This document shows, in pieces, positions 24,258 through 35,400 of a stretch of 64,000 bases of DNA (position 1 is its first letter; every line of letters starts with the position of its first letter). The notes beneath the pieces are model-generated. The model saw only the letters and a program-made list of their open reading frames with translations, did not search any database and was not told the origin of the DNA. Made by a program: the position numbers and the translations under genes. Location of the stretch: the NCBI GenBank assembly GCA_035578175.1, contig JAQMRL010000005.1, forward strand, positions 51,999,722 through 52,063,721, given 5' to 3'. The stretch comes from Catonia carolina. Its lineage: Eukaryota; Arthropoda; Insecta; Hemiptera; Achilidae.

Positions 24258-24365
24258 TCACATCTACAGCTTGATTAATAGCAGCTATGATGGGTTTAAA
24301 CTTGAGAAAATTTCCAGACAATAGCTGGGAATCGAACTCAGGACCTCTGCATTGTACGCTATCAT
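24258..24365 (-). repeat. tRNA-derived SINE fragment
   Basis: In the minus direction: head with B box GAGTTCGATTCCC and a diverged A box, then TATTGTCTGGAAATTTTCTC. No tail is preserved. Confidence 0.5.
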
Positions 24366-24574
24366 GGTACGGAGGATGTCTATAGCATTTTAATTTGTTG
24401 AATTTTATAAAAACTTTTGTGTAAATCAATTAATTTGTCTTTAATAAAAACAGAGAGTGAAAAACAGAATACTTCTTGTACAGGTAAGTTGCGTTATATG
24501 CGTCTTCTGATATTCACAGATTTTGTTTTTCTGAATACTACACAACTTTTTAAAAAAATTTTCTGTAATATGTA

Positions 24575-24578
<4 letters not shown>

Positions 24579-24609
<31 letters not shown>

Positions 24610-24639
24610 GGCGAACAACCTGGACGGTTATCATCGCCC
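24579..24639 (-). repeat. Very short retroposon with perfect target duplication
   Basis: A 61-bp insertion: about 29 T followed by AGGGCGAACAACCTGGACGG and a short remainder, i.e. an antisense poly(A)-tailed fragment. It is flanked by perfect 14-bp copies of GTAATATGTACATT (24565-24578 and 24640-24653). This is target-primed insertion of a severely 5'-truncated or very small transcript. Confidence 0.75.
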
Positions 24640-24859
24640 GTAATATGTACATTAGTGAGAATAGTTTTTTTGTTCATAAAAGGTCAGATTCCTATTTTTT
24701 AACTTTTAATACTACCTAAATAATACCTAACTTCTACTGAAAATATACTGTCAGAAGTATGAGAACGTACTAAGGAACAAAACACTCCAATGTACACAAA
24801 TTTGTTATCTCTTATTGTTTTGAGTTAACAACAGTAGATATTACTGTGACTTACCTTAT

Positions 24860-24952
24860 TATAAGGTGAAAATTTAGCCGGCAATCAAATGCAGAACCTT
24901 TGATATCACTAACAACTGAATACATTACCAACTCATCACCAAGATGGTCCAG
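24860..24952 (-). repeat. Possible decayed tRNA-like SINE head
   Basis: GCCGGCAATCAAATGCAGAACC and the stretch to ACCAAGATGG have the order of an antisense tRNA-like head (B box, then A box) but are much decayed. Confidence 0.3.
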
Positions 24953-24959
24953 ATTTTTT

Positions 24960-27060
24960 AATATCTTAAATTTTAGTTAATTAATGTCTCAAAATTTTCA
25001 AAATATCAATTTTTGCACCAAACTGAACAAAAGCTCTTCAAAAAACATTATGCTAATAACTTTTCTTACACCAATTAAACACGTAAAAATCTGAAACTGA
25101 TAATAACAATACTATTAAATTTAACAAAACAACCATTGCGGTGAAAATTTTTACATCCCTTTAAATAAAATATTTTGTAAATTAATTTGTACAAAACGTA
25201 ATTAAAAAACCTGTCATAATAAATAAACAAATTATAAAGTTCCACAGTTTAATCAAAGGCACAAAGGCTTGAATATTTTAATGAAACCCAACCGTGAGAA
25301 CTTTGTAATTAATTTGTAAATTAAAACTGGCATATCGTTAAGATTTTTCTTAAACCGAAACAAATTTCTGTTATTCAAAACATTTATATAATATTATAAT
25401 GTGGTATTAAGAATCAATACCATAGAAATTACAATTACAAATAATCTTGTATTTGTAGTTGTACAAAATCAATTCCATTATGTATGACACAAAAGGTATT
25501 TACGTACTGTATTTACTATTTTTTATTAAAAAGAAACAAATATCATGACGATATTTGATTTAGAACACAAGTCTGATGAAATATGATTTGAAATTCATTA
25601 GTAATCAAGACAATCTATTCAATTTTTTTGTCAATCAAGAATCCTTCTTCTCAGGGATACATCAAAACTTCAATCGGAAACTAATATTGACATCTGTCAT
25701 TAAAAAACATGTATTTTTAGTTGTGTAAACTTCAAGATTACAAGAGACAGAGAATATGATGGACCATACAATCATTCAGAATCTACCTGATACTCAAATC
25801 TGATTTATCATTTAACAATTTAAACTGATTTACATGTCAAATTCTTATGTACAAAGTAAAAATTAAATCGATTTCAGTACAATTTTTATAATTTTCATTC
25901 TTGACTCAATTTATTTGTTAATGGCTTTAGAAGTAATGAAAATCAGCAGCTCTAAAAAAAACCAGAATTACAGTAAACGCCCGTTTGGAGGCTGTCTGTT
26001 ATATTGCACTGAACCACCTAATGAACATGACTAAAACTGTACTGTATAAAGTACATTTATGCACATGCTAGAACTTGAATTACATAACCTACGCCCATTT
26101 TGGAAAACAGTAAAAATTTGAAATTGATGTAACTGAGAACAAATTATCTATTTTTAACTGCTTTATTGACTGACCAAGTTTCTATCTAGTCGTTTCTTAA
26201 AACTCAAAAATTTTCATAATGCAGTCAGCATAACTTGATCTTCAGATAAATCGATATATAAAATTACTTCAACATCACAAACACCGGAAAGACTAGATTT
26301 TAATATCTTCCTCATCTTTAGAATTACCGCAAAAGGACTTACTTCTTCACCGCAAAAGGACTTCTTCAATTTCACCATCATTCATAATTTAGTACCCAGG
26401 ATCATTATCACCAACTTCCAACCACTATCGAACGTCAGTTTTGGTGATTTTACTCCCATCTAAAAACCTTAATGAATAATTAACATCACTCACATTCTAC
26501 GTGACGAAATGTTCTTGTCCTGTGACAGCTCAGACGACATTAAGCAGCGGTGCAAATTCACCATGTAATTTTCTGCAATTAACTTTACTTGTCGACTGGC
26601 ACATGTAACCATGGCTACTGACAAGACGCAAGCTACCGATAGGAAAGATTATTTGGAACTTCCTTAAAATTCATTTGTTGACACCACATAATACTTATCT
26701 AGTAAAGGAATAAATTTTGTCACAACAAAAATTTTATATCCAAGTTGCATTAAAATTATGACAAAAGCTATTGAGTGACCAAAGACACCCCTGTAAGCCT
26801 CTCTGTGTTTACAGAATAGCATTTAAACAATCCTGAGATTATGACAAAGACATTGATGAATTTCATCAAAATTGGTACGATACGCTTTGAGATTTTTGTA
26901 AACACACAAACATTTCCTCTTCCTGTAATTTAGCGTGTTTCAGAAAGGACCTGACTCATTTTTAGATGATGTGAATGTAGTAAAAAAATATTAAATAAAT
27001 GAAATATTTATTATAATTTTATACAACAATATTCAAATTATACAATGAAACTTACCATTA
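24960..27060. other. AT-rich stretch, no gene recognised
   Basis: No open frame with recognisable content and no repeat boundary. It lies 3' of the minus-strand PA2G4 gene and could hold part of a long 3' UTR only if the nearby poly(A) site is bypassed. Confidence 0.4.
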
Positions 27061-27066
27061 ATAACT

Positions 27067-27300
27067 TTATAATAGATGTTGAAAATGATTCCCTGTGACC
27101 CGAATGCAGGTACGTAACTTTTGCAGCCACTTTTTAAAATGTTGCTCATCAATGTTAGAAATCTCATGTTCAAAGTTTGCCTTCAATTCGTCAAGTGTAT
27201 GAGGACTGTTTAAAAAAAACTTTTTAAATACCTTTACAGAAAAAGTCTGCTGGTGTAAGATTAAACACACTTTTGTTTTTGGAAAATGATGTTGATACAA
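27067..27300 (-). pseudogene. Tc1/mariner-like transposase C-terminal remnant
   Basis: A 77-codon frame whose last part, TLDELKANFEHEISNI through WLQKLRTCIRVTGNHFQHLL, has the layout of the C-terminus of long-spaced (Tc3/DD37-41D-like) transposases: a T-DELK helix followed by a CI--G-H---L ending. No terminal repeats or catalytic residues are identifiable nearby. Confidence 0.55.
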
Positions 27301-29176
27301 TATAAGAATGGTTACTGGAATAGCACTGATGCATTAACGACATTACGATTGTTACAAGCTTTTAACCTTGAATACAATGTTGCCAACTGACTTGGAAGGA
27401 GACATGAAATTTATTTATGGATTATTTATACTTTCTTAATGTTACAGTTGCATCTTTTTTGAATCACCTGTTTGTTGATTTCTCCATCTTTAAAAATATG
27501 TTTCAATATTTGAAGAATAGAAGTTCGTCAATTTTTGAAACTTATAAAATCACTTATTTCTTTTAAATAACGATTAAACTAACATTTATTTGTTTCTAAA
27601 AATTAATGAACGGCCTCAAGCTCCAAGTCAATTATTTCAAATTTTGTATGTGCAACGTAGCTAACTGTTAATTAATTTGAATCAGAATTCACCACATCAA
27701 AGTTAAATCATATTTCCATCATACATTCAAAATTTTTAAAACAAATTTAAACTTAACGAGGTAAAATAAGAAAAATATACATTCACATCAGAAATAAAAC
27801 AGGGATTTTATTTCTTACATAAAACCTATCAACTTAGTTTAACAAGGTAAGTTAATGATGACAATGTTATAAAAAAGAAAACAATATATATATTTTTATA
27901 TCCATTCATAAAAACTCATGAGTAAGCATTGATATTTATTGCTTCGCAATCTAGAACTTATTTATACAGATAATTGATCTCCCTTTACACATTTTCAATC
28001 TTAACTACTGAAATACTCCATTTAAAAAAAAGTACCATTACAACTGCAAAATGGTAACAGATACATTACTAGTTGATTAAATAAATGACAATAGAACCAC
28101 AGAAAAAGGTAAAAACCTTTTTTTACATTGCAATCGATCTTAACAACAATTCCTTGAAAAATGTCAGAAATGTTAAAACATTTCATTTTTATTGACCAAA
28201 CATAAATTTTCTCTGTATTAAAATAATTATAAATTAAAAATTGTTTTTAAACGTTGAACTTAACATATTTAAGGCTACTAACACCAAATTTTTTGGTAAA
28301 AAATATTATACGTTTCATTTATCCTCTAAGTGACAAATTGCAATAAATTTTGATTGCAAAATTGTAATAATCCACGAACAATGTTTTTATTACTATCATT
28401 TTATGATTAATGCACTATCTCATTTCATATTAATAACGTATACAAACCATTTTGAGTTTTATCATAAATATAATTATAAAAAAATTCTTCAGAGAAAACA
28501 TTCCAACCATCATTCTCATGCTTAACGTTTAAGCATCATTCTCAACGTTTAAGGTAAAAATTCCAATCAACCTCCAAAATTTAAGAAAAAATTGAAACAA
28601 AACATTTTGATCTGTTTTATGTTCAAATCAATTCCACATGTTTTGTTTCGAATTTAATAATATCCAAGGAACTAACGATACAATGTATTTTATACTCACT
28701 TTAATATTTTATACCTTTATTCTGAGGTAAAACAACTTACGTATGTGTCCAAACAAAAATACACTACAAAAAAAGTTGATTCTTTCAACCCAAGAATCAT
28801 TAAAATATTTAAATAGTCCAAAAAAGTACACAGCATAATACTAATATAGAAATAAAAACAAAATCACATAATGTTTCGGTTTAAGAAAGTTAATATGTCT
28901 TTACTATCATAATAAACTTAATTAATTAACAAATGATTTGATGCTTTAAAACAAAATAATTGAGTCAATACAAATTGTAAAAGACATGATAAGAACTAAA
29001 ATAAAAAATGCACTGTAGTTACCGAACCATTCTTTACAATACACGAAAAAATATTTTACATAACCACACTTATTCAAAAATCAATAACTCATTTTTAATA
29101 AATTATCTGTTATAATTTAAAATTGTACTTTTTTGAAATTCTTCATTAATTTTCTTTACGTTCTTTTTATAAATTA
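27301..29176. other. AT-rich region 3' of PA2G4
   Basis: No gene or clear repeat. Confidence 0.4.
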
Positions 29177-29182
29177 TTTATT
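29177..29182 (-). promoter_or_regulatory. PA2G4: Candidate poly(A) signal of PA2G4
   Basis: AATAAA on the minus strand about 120 nt after the PA2G4 stop codon. Many AT-rich hexamers occur nearby, so the actual site is uncertain. Confidence 0.35.
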
Positions 29183-29302
29183 ATTAACAATAATTCTATT
29201 CATCATTAAAGATTTCCAAGTAAGTCCAATACATTCTATTTTTTTGTTTTGTTTAAAATGTTGTCATTATTATCAGCCTTTACTTTTTGACGTAGACAAG
29301 AA

Positions 29303-29437
29303 TTACATTTCAACTTCGTTTAGCCGGTTAGACACTCGATCAATTTCGTTACTGTTCTCTTTATCGCCTCCGTTCTTCTTTTTCTTCTTCTTAGCAGCTT
29401 TAGGATTGTATCGAGTTGCTGATGAACATAATAATGC
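29303..29437 (-). CDS. PA2G4: PA2G4 coding exon 8 (last)
   Basis: Encodes residues 354-397. It opens ALLCSSATR, completing the LKALL nuclear-receptor-box-like motif begun in exon 7, followed by the Lys-run ([12 protein letters not shown]) that in the family serves as nucleolar signal and RNA-contact segment, then an acidic/polar end and TAA. Acceptor TTATCAG at 29438. Confidence 0.93.
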   Translation of the reverse strand, partial: ALLCSSATRYNPKAAKKKKKKNGGDKENSNEIDRVSNRLNEVEM

Positions 29438-32400
29438 CTGATAACAAAGAGAACATGATTCAATTAAAATGTATCTAAGAAATCAATGAATTACAATACG
29501 TTTATGATAGAATTATCAAATGTGAATACAACTATATTTTGCATTAACCCTTTAAACACCCAAGTCTATATTTAGATTTTACTTGATGATTGTGTAAGTA
29601 CTTAATATTTTGTCTAATAGTGAAGGTCATTGAAGGCACACACCAGTAAAATTTATAGTTAAAAAGTAGCTAAATGTATAAGGAACAAGATAAACTATAC
29701 ATACAGAAAATATGATAAGTGGGAAATTTTTTATTGATGAATGAATGTTGTGGTACCACTGAACTTCTAGGATTTTGAATGAACTCATTATCTATAACTC
29801 ATCTAAAAATAAAGTTTTCACTATGATTCAACGTTTAAATTGTAGAGGGGGTTTTTCTACATCACAGCCTGATCTTTACAATGTTGGCTGAGTCAAAATT
29901 GCCTTGTAAGAGAGAAAGAACCATCCCTGGAGTCGGTAAATACATCATTTTTAGGCTTCCCTTTTCACTGAATTATGACCTTCCAACTTTACCTGTGATA
30001 ATTTTTTTTCTACATGCAAATGTTCACAAAATCCCGTACTATTACAGTCTGCTTTTGTAAAAAAAAATAACTCTAGGAATGTGTTAATGACATCAACTAA
30101 AAGGTAGCAGTTTTATCCCTTCCTGCCGCCATAAAGACTTTTATAATCACTTGTGCTTGTAGAGCGGACGCCACCAAATAAGCTTGCCGGTGTAGCCACG
30201 CGAACAGTTCAGATTCAGTCGGTAGATTTTGTGTCTTAGTACCGAACTGCCTATTAAATCACAGGTGCTGAATGATGTAAATTATCATCTATTAGCGACC
30301 TTGAAAACATTCAATTGTAAACAATGTATACAACAATTAACACCTACCACATACAACACATTACAGAATAATGTTTTCAGGTTAGTAGATACATAACGTT
30401 GTGAGGGCGACGTGACTGATTACAGCTAGTACAGCACTGACCCCCACCACTCGCTGAGGCACCCGAGCGTGCCATTACCAAAATAAACCATCTGCGCATT
30501 CAAGAAAACCGGCAAGCTTATTTAGCATCCGCTCTATAGTCATGCATTACATAAGTTTGTTAAGATTATACCTACAGTTTATTTTTATTTATTTGCACAT
30601 TTTTCTTTAACACCAGACTAAAGAAAATAAAAATAAAATTTATTTAGTGCCAAATTTTGACAAAAACATGCGAATAAGCATGAAATACAAAACTTGTTCG
30701 AAAATGAGCTATAAGCAGCATAAAAACAATGCAGTTTCATAGGTTTTTTTTAGAATCTCTAAGATTATTGAACGCGTCGTAAAAATTTCAATATTTTTGG
30801 ATAAAAGATGAATACAAGAAGACAAGTCTAGTGGCAAGACCATGGCATTAAAGTTAGAAGAGTCATCATTCTAAAACCAATTGGATACATAAACGTTAAG
30901 AAACAAAAAAACTATACTTAACAGGACCTTCTAAAATAAATTCCTGATCATCCATTGCTCAGTTTTATCCATCACAGCACAATTATTTTGCTAAAATTTG
31001 AACGCTTATTAAAACATTTATTACACGGGTGATCAAGTAACATGACCTTGATATAGAAATAAAAATGTGCTAGGGGGCAAATGGAACAGTTTAGTATTCA
31101 AACAATGGAAACTTCAAACAATAGGAACAAGTATAAATTACACACATATTGTTTTAATACACATAAATAGCTTCTTCATTTTCTTTTCGATAACTTATTA
31201 GATTATTTGTAATCAAGGACAGGCTAACTTAAACCTTAATGTACAAAAGTAAGCCTAGAAATTTAATGTAATTTTTTCAGTTATTATTACTTTCTCTTGC
31301 CTGTATGAATATATAGGAAGGAAAGTATTGTTTTCATGTCGATTTTTCGAAATCGAGTTTTCACCGGATCTATACGTTTTCAGACCCCCTGAACCCAAAA
31401 AACATGTTTTTAGCGATTGGTCTGTGTGTGTGTGTGTGTGTATACAAAATATCTCAAGAACGGAACATCGTACGAACTTGAAACTTAAGTTACATACCAC
31501 TACCGGACCCGACACGAACATTTTCATCAAAATCGGTCAACCGGAAGTTGTAGTTTATTCGTGTAATTTTTCACTTTTTTGCGATTTTCTCAAAAACTGG
31601 TCCTACGATTTTTTTTAAAATCGCCTGGTTTACTTAACTTTTTATTCTCTACAAGATAGGGTAAGCGTCATGTGTGCTGAAATTCTTGGTGAGGGTGTTT
31701 TCTCGTAAAACGTTGTTTTTTTAAGATTACGGCTTTAATATGCATTTTAGCGCAAAACTTTATACAATAAAAATTGTAAAGAATTTAAAATCCTACAACT
31801 TTTATTTCAAACAATTTTTTGTATAACGCTTAGTTTAGCGGTAATTTGCGATTTTCTGTTTTTTTTCTCATGAAAATGTGTGAAAAATTGATTTTTTTAA
31901 GATTTCGGCCTTAGTATGCATTATACGACAAAAGTGTATATAATTTAATTTATAGAAAATTAAAAGATCTACAACTTTTATTTAAAGCATTTTTCTCTAC
32001 AGAGCCTAGTTTAGAGAGAAAGAGTGATTTTCCGTATTTCTAAGCCAAACTGAGGTTGATTTTCATTTTGTTTCTTTCACTCATGATTAAAATTAGGTTA
32101 TGTTTATTGAGGTTAGTTTTTTGTTTATTTCTTATGTTTTATTACTAATGTTAGGTTTATTATTAATTATTTGCACTGGCAAGAGAAAGTTGTGTGAGTG
32201 TTTCACACCAGATTTTTGTGTTTATAAAGACGATTTTAGTATACAAGTCACATTGGAAATATTACAAGTTTACTTTGCACATTTCCACTTAATCTGTCTT
32301 TCAGTCATTCGAGACCCGCTCCACCTACTTATGATTAAAATCAGGGTTTTACAGTACAAAGATTTTATCTAAAAATTGATTTTTTCTAAAAATAAACTGC

Positions 32401-35400
32401 ACAGCAAGAATTTGTGGTTATTTCCAGATTTTTTTCCACACATAAAAATACATGAAATCTGCATCAAAATAAGCACACTAAGGATCTATTCCACCTGTAA
32501 TTGCAGAATTAATAAAACCTATTTACTAAGATTTGGCATATTCTAAACTCCTAAACTGTCCAATTTAAAAAAAATTTGGGCATCAATCTGGGAGGATAAT
32601 TGGTTCCGGCATATCAAGATTCAGACAAACAATAGACCAAGGAAGCAAAAGACAGAGAAATAGAATATTTATGATGACCCAGATAATCCTGAATATGAAG
32701 CAGAAATTTACTGACTTGAGATGATCTATAATCTTTTCTGCAATTTCCATTATCAAAAATTCATTTTTTTAAGATGCTGACCCAAACTCAAAAAGGATGA
32801 AATTTTTTAATAAATTAAGTTAACAATAACAAAAATTCTGGGTCACATCCAGAAACAAAAGTTTCTAATAATATAACTTCTTCCTCTTTAAGGTCCTAAC
32901 TGTTTCGGATACTGGCCATCATATTAACAATCTCAACTTTATCCACTGCTGCTCAAAATACTTGTAATGTTGTTTCGAGTACCACATTCTGAGTTTTTTT
33001 TAACTGGGAAATATGTCTTCTCCCCAATACAATAGCTACTTACTTTTAATTCTGGACTGCTGACATGACAATCAGATTCAAATAACTCTGACATAAAAGG
33101 AAGGCCTGTAATTTTATGAGCTCCCGTTGGCATCAATAGGACAGTAAATTTAAACTGAACTACTGTTTCACCTGAAAACAACAAAAATAAAAAGTTAAAA
33201 TTTGTTTACATGAAACATAAAATTCCAGTTAACTGGGGGTTAAAATATAAAAGTACAAAATTAGTTGAATTTTAATATCGGAAATCAAAAAATCCCTTTC
33301 ATGAGACAAGTCTCATATCTGGCGGCAATTCTTAAAATAGCTTACTCTTTGACTTACGACAAAAATCATTAGTGATCTCTGTATCTACTCTTCAAGAGGA
33401 ATTGAATGACACTATTTCTGTTTCCAAATTCTACGACAAAAATCATTAGTGATCTCTGTATCTACTCTTCAAGAGGAATTGAATGACACTATTTCTGTTT
33501 CCAAATTCTAACAGATTCTTGGCTTCTGATCGAAACCGGAACTTCAACCCAATGATTTCTGTATCTACTCTTTAAGAAGAATCAAATGACACTGTTTTTG
33601 TTCCCAAATTCCGACTTTGATTTCTTGACTTCCAGTTTTGGGCCACTTTCGATGAAAACTGAAACTTCAAACCAAATCCAAGTCCACTAACTTTTTTTGT
33701 GCAGATTACAAATTCAAAAACCATTTGTCACTATCTCTTGTAGTTTCTGACTTTGATTTCTTGACTTCTGATTTTGGGCCACTTCCAGCCAAAACTGGAA
33801 CTTCAAACCCAATTTAGGGCCACTAACATTTTGTGTAGATTATGAAAAAGAAAACCGTTTGCTGGTATCTCTTGTAGTTTTTGACATCTGGGTGTGACGG
33901 CCGGACAAAATAATGATAGATGGCAATTTTAAAAATTGCCACCAACAAAAGGTACTACAGTAAACTGGAGGTGCTTGTTAAGAACTATAAAATACTTACA
34001 AACGAATACTGAAGATTATCTTTATAGAAGAGGTAAGAAGAAATACTAAAAAGGTTAAAGGTCAAGCCAATTGCTGTGAGCGCTGGACTACGCATGCACA
34101 TACTTGATTTGGACCCTGCTTACCCCTCCAAACTATAGTTAGATGTACAGTCAGAGTCTTGTTGAAAATTAACAACACCCATTGTATTATGTACCCATGC
34201 TGTTTCATTGTTGATTACACACGCTGCACTATTGCAGTACATACAGGACTATACTAATGCAGACGCACGTTTTGTCCAGCGCTCTCCTTACGAAAATCAG
34301 GCTACACATTCTTACTCTTAAGTAAAGGATTTTTTTAAAACATATTTTGCACATTGTATATCCCATTATATTCTTGGGAATCATACAGTAATAAGCTTGA
34401 AATTGGCTGCATGTAGAAACACCTTTGAAATACATGTTTAGGATAAATTGTAAAAAATCTATCAGGGACTATTTTACATAGAATAAGATTTTTAAACTAT
34501 TTTAAATACAGAATTAATAAATTCTGTGCCATACTTATTACAGAGTCTGTCATGGTGGCAAGGTCAGTAAAATGCAATCTCATAATTAACCCACATGAAC
34601 ACCATTCTAATTTTGTGTAATTTCATAGACTAGATCTTTATAAAAAAAAAAAATTAATCAAAACACATCACATCTTTTAGAAAAATCAAAAGGAAGTTTA
34701 CATTTTACATCATTTAAAGGGTAGGCTTTGCATGGAGGAATTTATAAATGCTAAAGTCTGATTTTTCTACAGTTTTTGCCTCTTAAAGGAATGAAAGAGC
34801 ATAAGTTTTATTTCCTGAAACTTCACACAAGCTAAAAAACTGAATGAAACTTGTATAGTTCTTGTGTAGATGGCAGAAAAGTTAGCACTACAAAAGGCAT
34901 CTTTTAAAACTTCGAGTTAGTAGTTTTTCTAGTAAATAGACTTGGTTCCTATTTCCAAACATACCAAAATCAATTTTCAGTCTAAAAATGAAGTTAGGAG
35001 GTTAACACTTTTAACCAACAATATCTGATGTTATCCAATGCCTTTCTGTTTAATTTTAAACACTTGTTCGGACATGTATAATGTTGATACTGATTTCATG
35101 ACAAGTCAAATACTCACTAGTTTTATACAGATTTAAATTTAAATATTTTTTGTTACCTTCGTTGTGTTTTATTAGATAAGGGCTTTTGTATAGCAAACAC
35201 AAATAAATTTTTATTGACATCAACTTAAACTCACCTTGTTTTTCATAAAGAACTTGAAAAGGCTCGATCAGTTTATGGTTAACGCATTCAGCAACTCCTA
35301 ACTTAGCTTTTGTTTCCTCTTCAAAATTTCTTAAATTGAAAGGCATCGTACCGTACTTATGCGTTACTTCAGAATAGAATGTCCTAGCTGCCTTTAATTT

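Noticed and set aside
31255..31618. Recurring open frames such as [18 protein letters not shown] in several places and on both strands
   Set aside because: They all fall on the same part of R1, occur in sense and antisense readings, and are broken in many copies. They are conserved as DNA, not protein.
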